64,000 bases of DNA from contig NZ_CP082945.1 in the NCBI RefSeq assembly GCF_019933235.1, positions 5,989,501-6,053,500 of the forward strand, written 5' to 3'. A program made the position numbers and the translations under genes. Under the pieces are notes generated by a model. It did not search any database and had not been told where the DNA came from. It saw only the letters and a list, made by a program, of their open reading frames with translations. Positions 61,787-64,000 of the stretch are shown here, in pieces (position 1 is the stretch's first letter; each line of letters begins with the position of its first letter). The DNA is from Streptomyces angustmyceticus. Lineage in GTDB: Bacteria > Actinomycetota > Actinomycetes > Streptomycetales > Streptomycetaceae.

Positions 61787-62601
61787 GCGGGAACATCAAG
61801 CTGTTGAGCGACACCCTCGCCGCCGCGAAGGCCGAGGGCCGGTCGGCGCTGATCGCCTACCTGCCGGCCGGGTTCCCGACCGTCGAGGGCGGCATCGAGG
61901 CGGCCAAGGCCGTCTTCGCCGGCGGCGCGGACGTCGTGGAGGTCGGGCTGCCGCACAGCGACCCGGTCCTGGACGGCCCCGTCATCCAGACCGCCGACGA
62001 CATCGCCCTGCGCGGCGGGGTGAAGATCGCGGACGTGATGCGCACGGTGCGCGAGGCGCATCGGGCGACCGGCAAGCCCGTCCTCGTCATGACGTACTGG
62101 AACCCCATCGACCGCTACGGCATCGAGCGGTTCACCGCCGAGCTCGCCGAGGCGGGCGGCGCCGGCTGCATCCTGCCCGACCTGCCGGTCCAGGAGTCCG
62201 CGACCTGGCGGGAGCACGCCGACAAGCACGGCCTGGCCACCGTCTTCGTCGTCGCCCCCAGCAGCAAGGACGCCCGGCTCGCCGAGATCACGGCGGCCGG
62301 CTCCGGCTTCGTCTACGCCGCCTCGCTGATGGGCGTCACCGGCACCCGCGAGTCGGTGGGCGCGCAGGCGCAGGACCTCGTACGGCGCACCAAGGCGACC
62401 ACCGACCTGCCGGTCTGTGTCGGCCTCGGCGTCTCCAACCCCGAACAGGCCGCCGAGGTGGCCGGGTTCGCCGACGGTGTGATCGTCGGCTCGGCGTTCG
62501 TCAAGCGGCTGCTGGCGGCCGACGGCGATCTGGCGGACGGGCTCGACGGCGTCCGCACCCTGGCGGCCGAGCTGGCCGAGGGCGTGCGCAAGCGGGCCTG
62601 A
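61783..62601 (+). CDS. trpA: Tryptophan synthase alpha subunit TrpA
   Basis: TIM-barrel subunit of 272 residues that releases indole from indole-glycerol phosphate and channels it to TrpB. The usual catalytic Glu is in VVEVGLPHSDPVLDGPVIQ near residue 47; note GLPHSDP where most have GxPFSDP. The second catalytic Asp is in MTYWNPIDRYGIERF near 105. Phosphate loops: GVTGTRESVG near 185 and GLGVSNPEQAAEV near 212. GTG 61783 overlaps the trpB stop. A terminator hairpin follows. Confidence 0.96.
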   Translation: MSGNIKLLSDTLAAAKAEGRSALIAYLPAGFPTVEGGIEAAKAVFAGGADVVEVGLPHSDPVLDGPVIQTADDIALRGGVKIADVMRTVREAHRATGKPVLVMTYWNPIDRYGIERFTAELAEAGGAGCILPDLPVQESATWREHADKHGLATVFVVAPSSKDARLAEITAAGSGFVYAASLMGVTGTRESVGAQAQDLVRRTKATTDLPVCVGLGVSNPEQAAEVAGFADGVIVGSAFVKRLLAADGDLADGLDGVRTLAAELAEGVRKRA

Positions 62602-62614
62602 CCACGGCGCGCGG

Positions 62615-62640
62615 CCGGGTCCCGGGCGGCCGGGACCCGG
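62615..62640 (+). terminator. Terminator hairpin after trpA
   Basis: CCGGGTCCCGG (62615-62625), loop GCGG, CCGGGACCCGG (62630-62640): a perfect 11-bp stem 13 bases past the trpA stop. Confidence 0.75.
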
Positions 62641-62671
62641 AGGGCTGTCCCTCGATAGGGCGAACATCGGT

Positions 62672-62699
62672 GCGGAGGGGTGCGGCGGCACCCCTCCGC
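62672..62699 (+). terminator. Second hairpin before the third DsbA-like gene
   Basis: GCGGAGGGGTGC (62672-62683), loop GGCG, GCACCCCTCCGC (62688-62699), followed by TTCGTTGT. A perfect 12-bp stem ending 16 bases before the next start codon; it may be a backup terminator or a leader structure for the downstream gene. Confidence 0.65.
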
Positions 62700-62715
62700 T
62701 TCGTTGTCCAGGGGC

Positions 62716-63660
62716 GTGAGCCAGAAGAACCATGACGGTAAGAGAACCGCCCGCGAGCGGATGCAGGAACAGCGGGAAAAGGAGCGGGCGCGCGCCCGCC
62801 GCCGCCGGCAGGCCGTGGTCGCCGGATCGGTGGTGGCGGTGCTGGCGGTGGCCGGCGGCATCGCCATCTGGGCGACCTCGTCCGGCGGCGGCAAGGGCAG
62901 CTCCGACAACGAGACCGCCCGTCCCCGGCAGGCCAGCGGCGGCAGCAGGCCCGCCATCCCGGTCGGTGCGCCGGGCGCCGCCTCCACCCTCACGGTGTGG
63001 GAGGACTTCCGCTGCCCGGCCTGCCAGCAGTTCGAGACCGGCTTCCGCCCGGTCGTCCATGAGCTGGAGGACTCCGGCCGGCTCAAGAGCGAATACCACC
63101 TCGTGACGATCATCGACGGCAACGCCGGCGGCAAGGGGTCCCTCAACGCCGCCAACGCCGCCCTGTGCGCCCAGGACGCCGGGACGTTCCGCGCGTACCA
63201 CGACGTCCTCTACTCCCACCAGCCGCCCGAGACGGAGGACAAGTTCGCCGACAAGCAGTACCTCCTCCAACTGGCGGGCAAGGTCAAGGGACTGGTCACC
63301 CCCGCCTTCACCACCTGCGTCAACGACGGCAGGTACGACCGCTTCGTGCAGAAGTCCACCGACGCCTTCGCGCGGTCCGGATACCGCGGCACCCCGACGG
63401 TCCTGCTCAACGGCAAGGACCTGGCGAAGGAGAAGGGCGGCCGGTTCACCCCGGCGGACCTGAAGAAGATGGTGCTGGACGCCGACAAGGGCAAGCAGCC
63501 GGGCGGCAAGAGCGCCTCGCCGCACCCGGGCGCCCCGGCCCGGCACAAGCACGCCGGACCGGACGCCCCGCCCCGGGCCGGCCACTCCGCCCCGGGCCCG
63601 GTGCCGAGCGCCGCGCACCAGGGCACGCGGCACGGAGCGGAGGGCGCGCCGGCCTACTAG
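62716..63660 (+). CDS. Membrane-anchored DsbA-like thioredoxin protein (third copy)
   Basis: A 314-residue protein with the same plan as the two near 26-28.5 kb: basic tail (SQKNHDGKRTARERMQEQRE), one membrane helix (about 36-55), and a DsbA-like domain with C-P-A-C in VWEDFRCPACQQFE near 99 and cis-Pro loop RGTPTVLLNGKD. It lacks the MSNRN start and ends in a His/Pro/Ala-rich tail of about 55 residues. GTG 62716 is near AGGGG. In streptomycetes this gene lies between trpA and lgt. It probably acts on exported proteins outside the membrane. Confidence 0.87.
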   Translation: MSQKNHDGKRTARERMQEQREKERARARRRRQAVVAGSVVAVLAVAGGIAIWATSSGGGKGSSDNETARPRQASGGSRPAIPVGAPGAASTLTVWEDFRCPACQQFETGFRPVVHELEDSGRLKSEYHLVTIIDGNAGGKGSLNAANAALCAQDAGTFRAYHDVLYSHQPPETEDKFADKQYLLQLAGKVKGLVTPAFTTCVNDGRYDRFVQKSTDAFARSGYRGTPTVLLNGKDLAKEKGGRFTPADLKKMVLDADKGKQPGGKSASPHPGAPARHKHAGPDAPPRAGHSAPGPVPSAAHQGTRHGAEGAPAY

Positions 63661-63791
63661 GGGCCGGTGGACCGGTGGCGCCGCCGTCCTCGCGGACACG
63701 CAGCGTCATCGTCCGAGCGCGGCGTCGTTACGCAGCCGTTGCCGGGCGGGTTGCCGCCGACCCCGCCCGGCGCGGTAGCGTCGACCCTGCC

Positions 63792-64000
63792 ATGGACCTC
63801 GCATTCATTCCCAGCCCGTCGGTCGGCGTCGTACATCTCGGCCCGATCCCGCTGCGCGGCTACGCATTCTGCATCATCATCGGCGTCTTCGTCGGCGTCT
63901 GGCTCGGCAACAAGCGCTGGGTGCAGCGCGGCGGCCGCTCCGGCACCGTCGCCGACATCGCCGTGTGGGCCGTGCCCTTCGGGCTGGTCGGCGGCCGCCT
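63792..64000 (+). CDS. lgt: Prolipoprotein diacylglyceryl transferase Lgt (5' part)
   Basis: Only the first 69 codons are in the window. MDLAFIPSPSVGVVHLGPIPLRGYAF opens the gene, followed by the first membrane helix (CIIIGVFVGVWLGNKRW) and GTVADIAVWAVPFGLVGGRL, the start of the second. The GPIPLRGYA segment and the GGRL just before the edge are typical of Lgt. It adds diacylglycerol to prolipoproteins before LspA cleaves them. Truncated by the window end. Confidence 0.9.
   Translation, partial: MDLAFIPSPSVGVVHLGPIPLRGYAFCIIIGVFVGVWLGNKRWVQRGGRSGTVADIAVWAVPFGLVGGR

Overview
The window is high-GC chromosomal DNA with frequent GTG starts, 1-4 base stop/start overlaps (GTGA, ATGA) and no in-frame TTA codon that I could find by eye. 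Gene content and order (dcw cluster - ileS - lspA - dnaE - his - trp - lgt) match the conserved core of a Streptomyces chromosome. I see no rRNA, tRNA, CRISPR array, prophage or transposase. Almost everything is housekeeping. The accessory parts are a nitrile-hydratase trio, a duplicated DsbA/membrane-protein pair and one dense repeat region.

Region 1 (1-14.5 kb, + strand) is the division and cell-wall cluster: murE, murF, mraY, murD, ftsW, murG, ftsQ, ftsZ, pgeF, ylmE, sepF, ylmG, divIVA. It builds UDP-MurNAc-pentapeptide, lipid I and lipid II, and supplies the Z-ring and polar-growth proteins. The gap before ftsZ carries two perfect dyads and a promoter-like pair. A strong terminator follows divIVA.

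Region 2 (14.5-31 kb) starts with ileS on the minus strand, behind a clear T-box leader whose 3' part can pair with the ileS ribosome-binding site. The IleRS has a G-x-H-H signature in place of H-x-G-H. Next come a Lys/Ala-repeat TraR/DksA zinc-finger protein, lspA, an RluD-type pseudouridine synthase, a Na+/H+ antiporter, an MscS channel, a hydrolase and a Tat-type PhoD. Then there is a tandem duplication of a (membrane protein + DsbA-like protein) pair, one copy with an internal deletion, and a DUF2252 protein.

Region 3 (31-42.7 kb) holds dnaE, a 59-residue Gln-rich protein, a NYN-domain protein, an ABC-2 exporter with a DUF2567 protein, a YbaK deacylase, a LON-domain protein and a large membrane-anchored protein. 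Between the last two lies a nested inverted repeat of about 480 bp with two very stable hairpins.

Region 4 (42.9-64 kb) is amino-acid biosynthesis. hisD-C-B, a 54-residue membrane protein, hisH, priA, ridA and hisF are followed by a three-gene cobalt-type nitrile hydratase and a sdhCAB operon divergent from a LysR gene. Next come hisI, trpE, three small membrane proteins, trpC, trpM, trpB and trpA, then a third DsbA-like protein and the start of lgt. PriA serves both histidine and tryptophan synthesis, which explains the absence of trpF. hisG, hisE, trpD and trpG are not in the window.

Functions are assigned from motifs and family knowledge read by eye; no database search was run.
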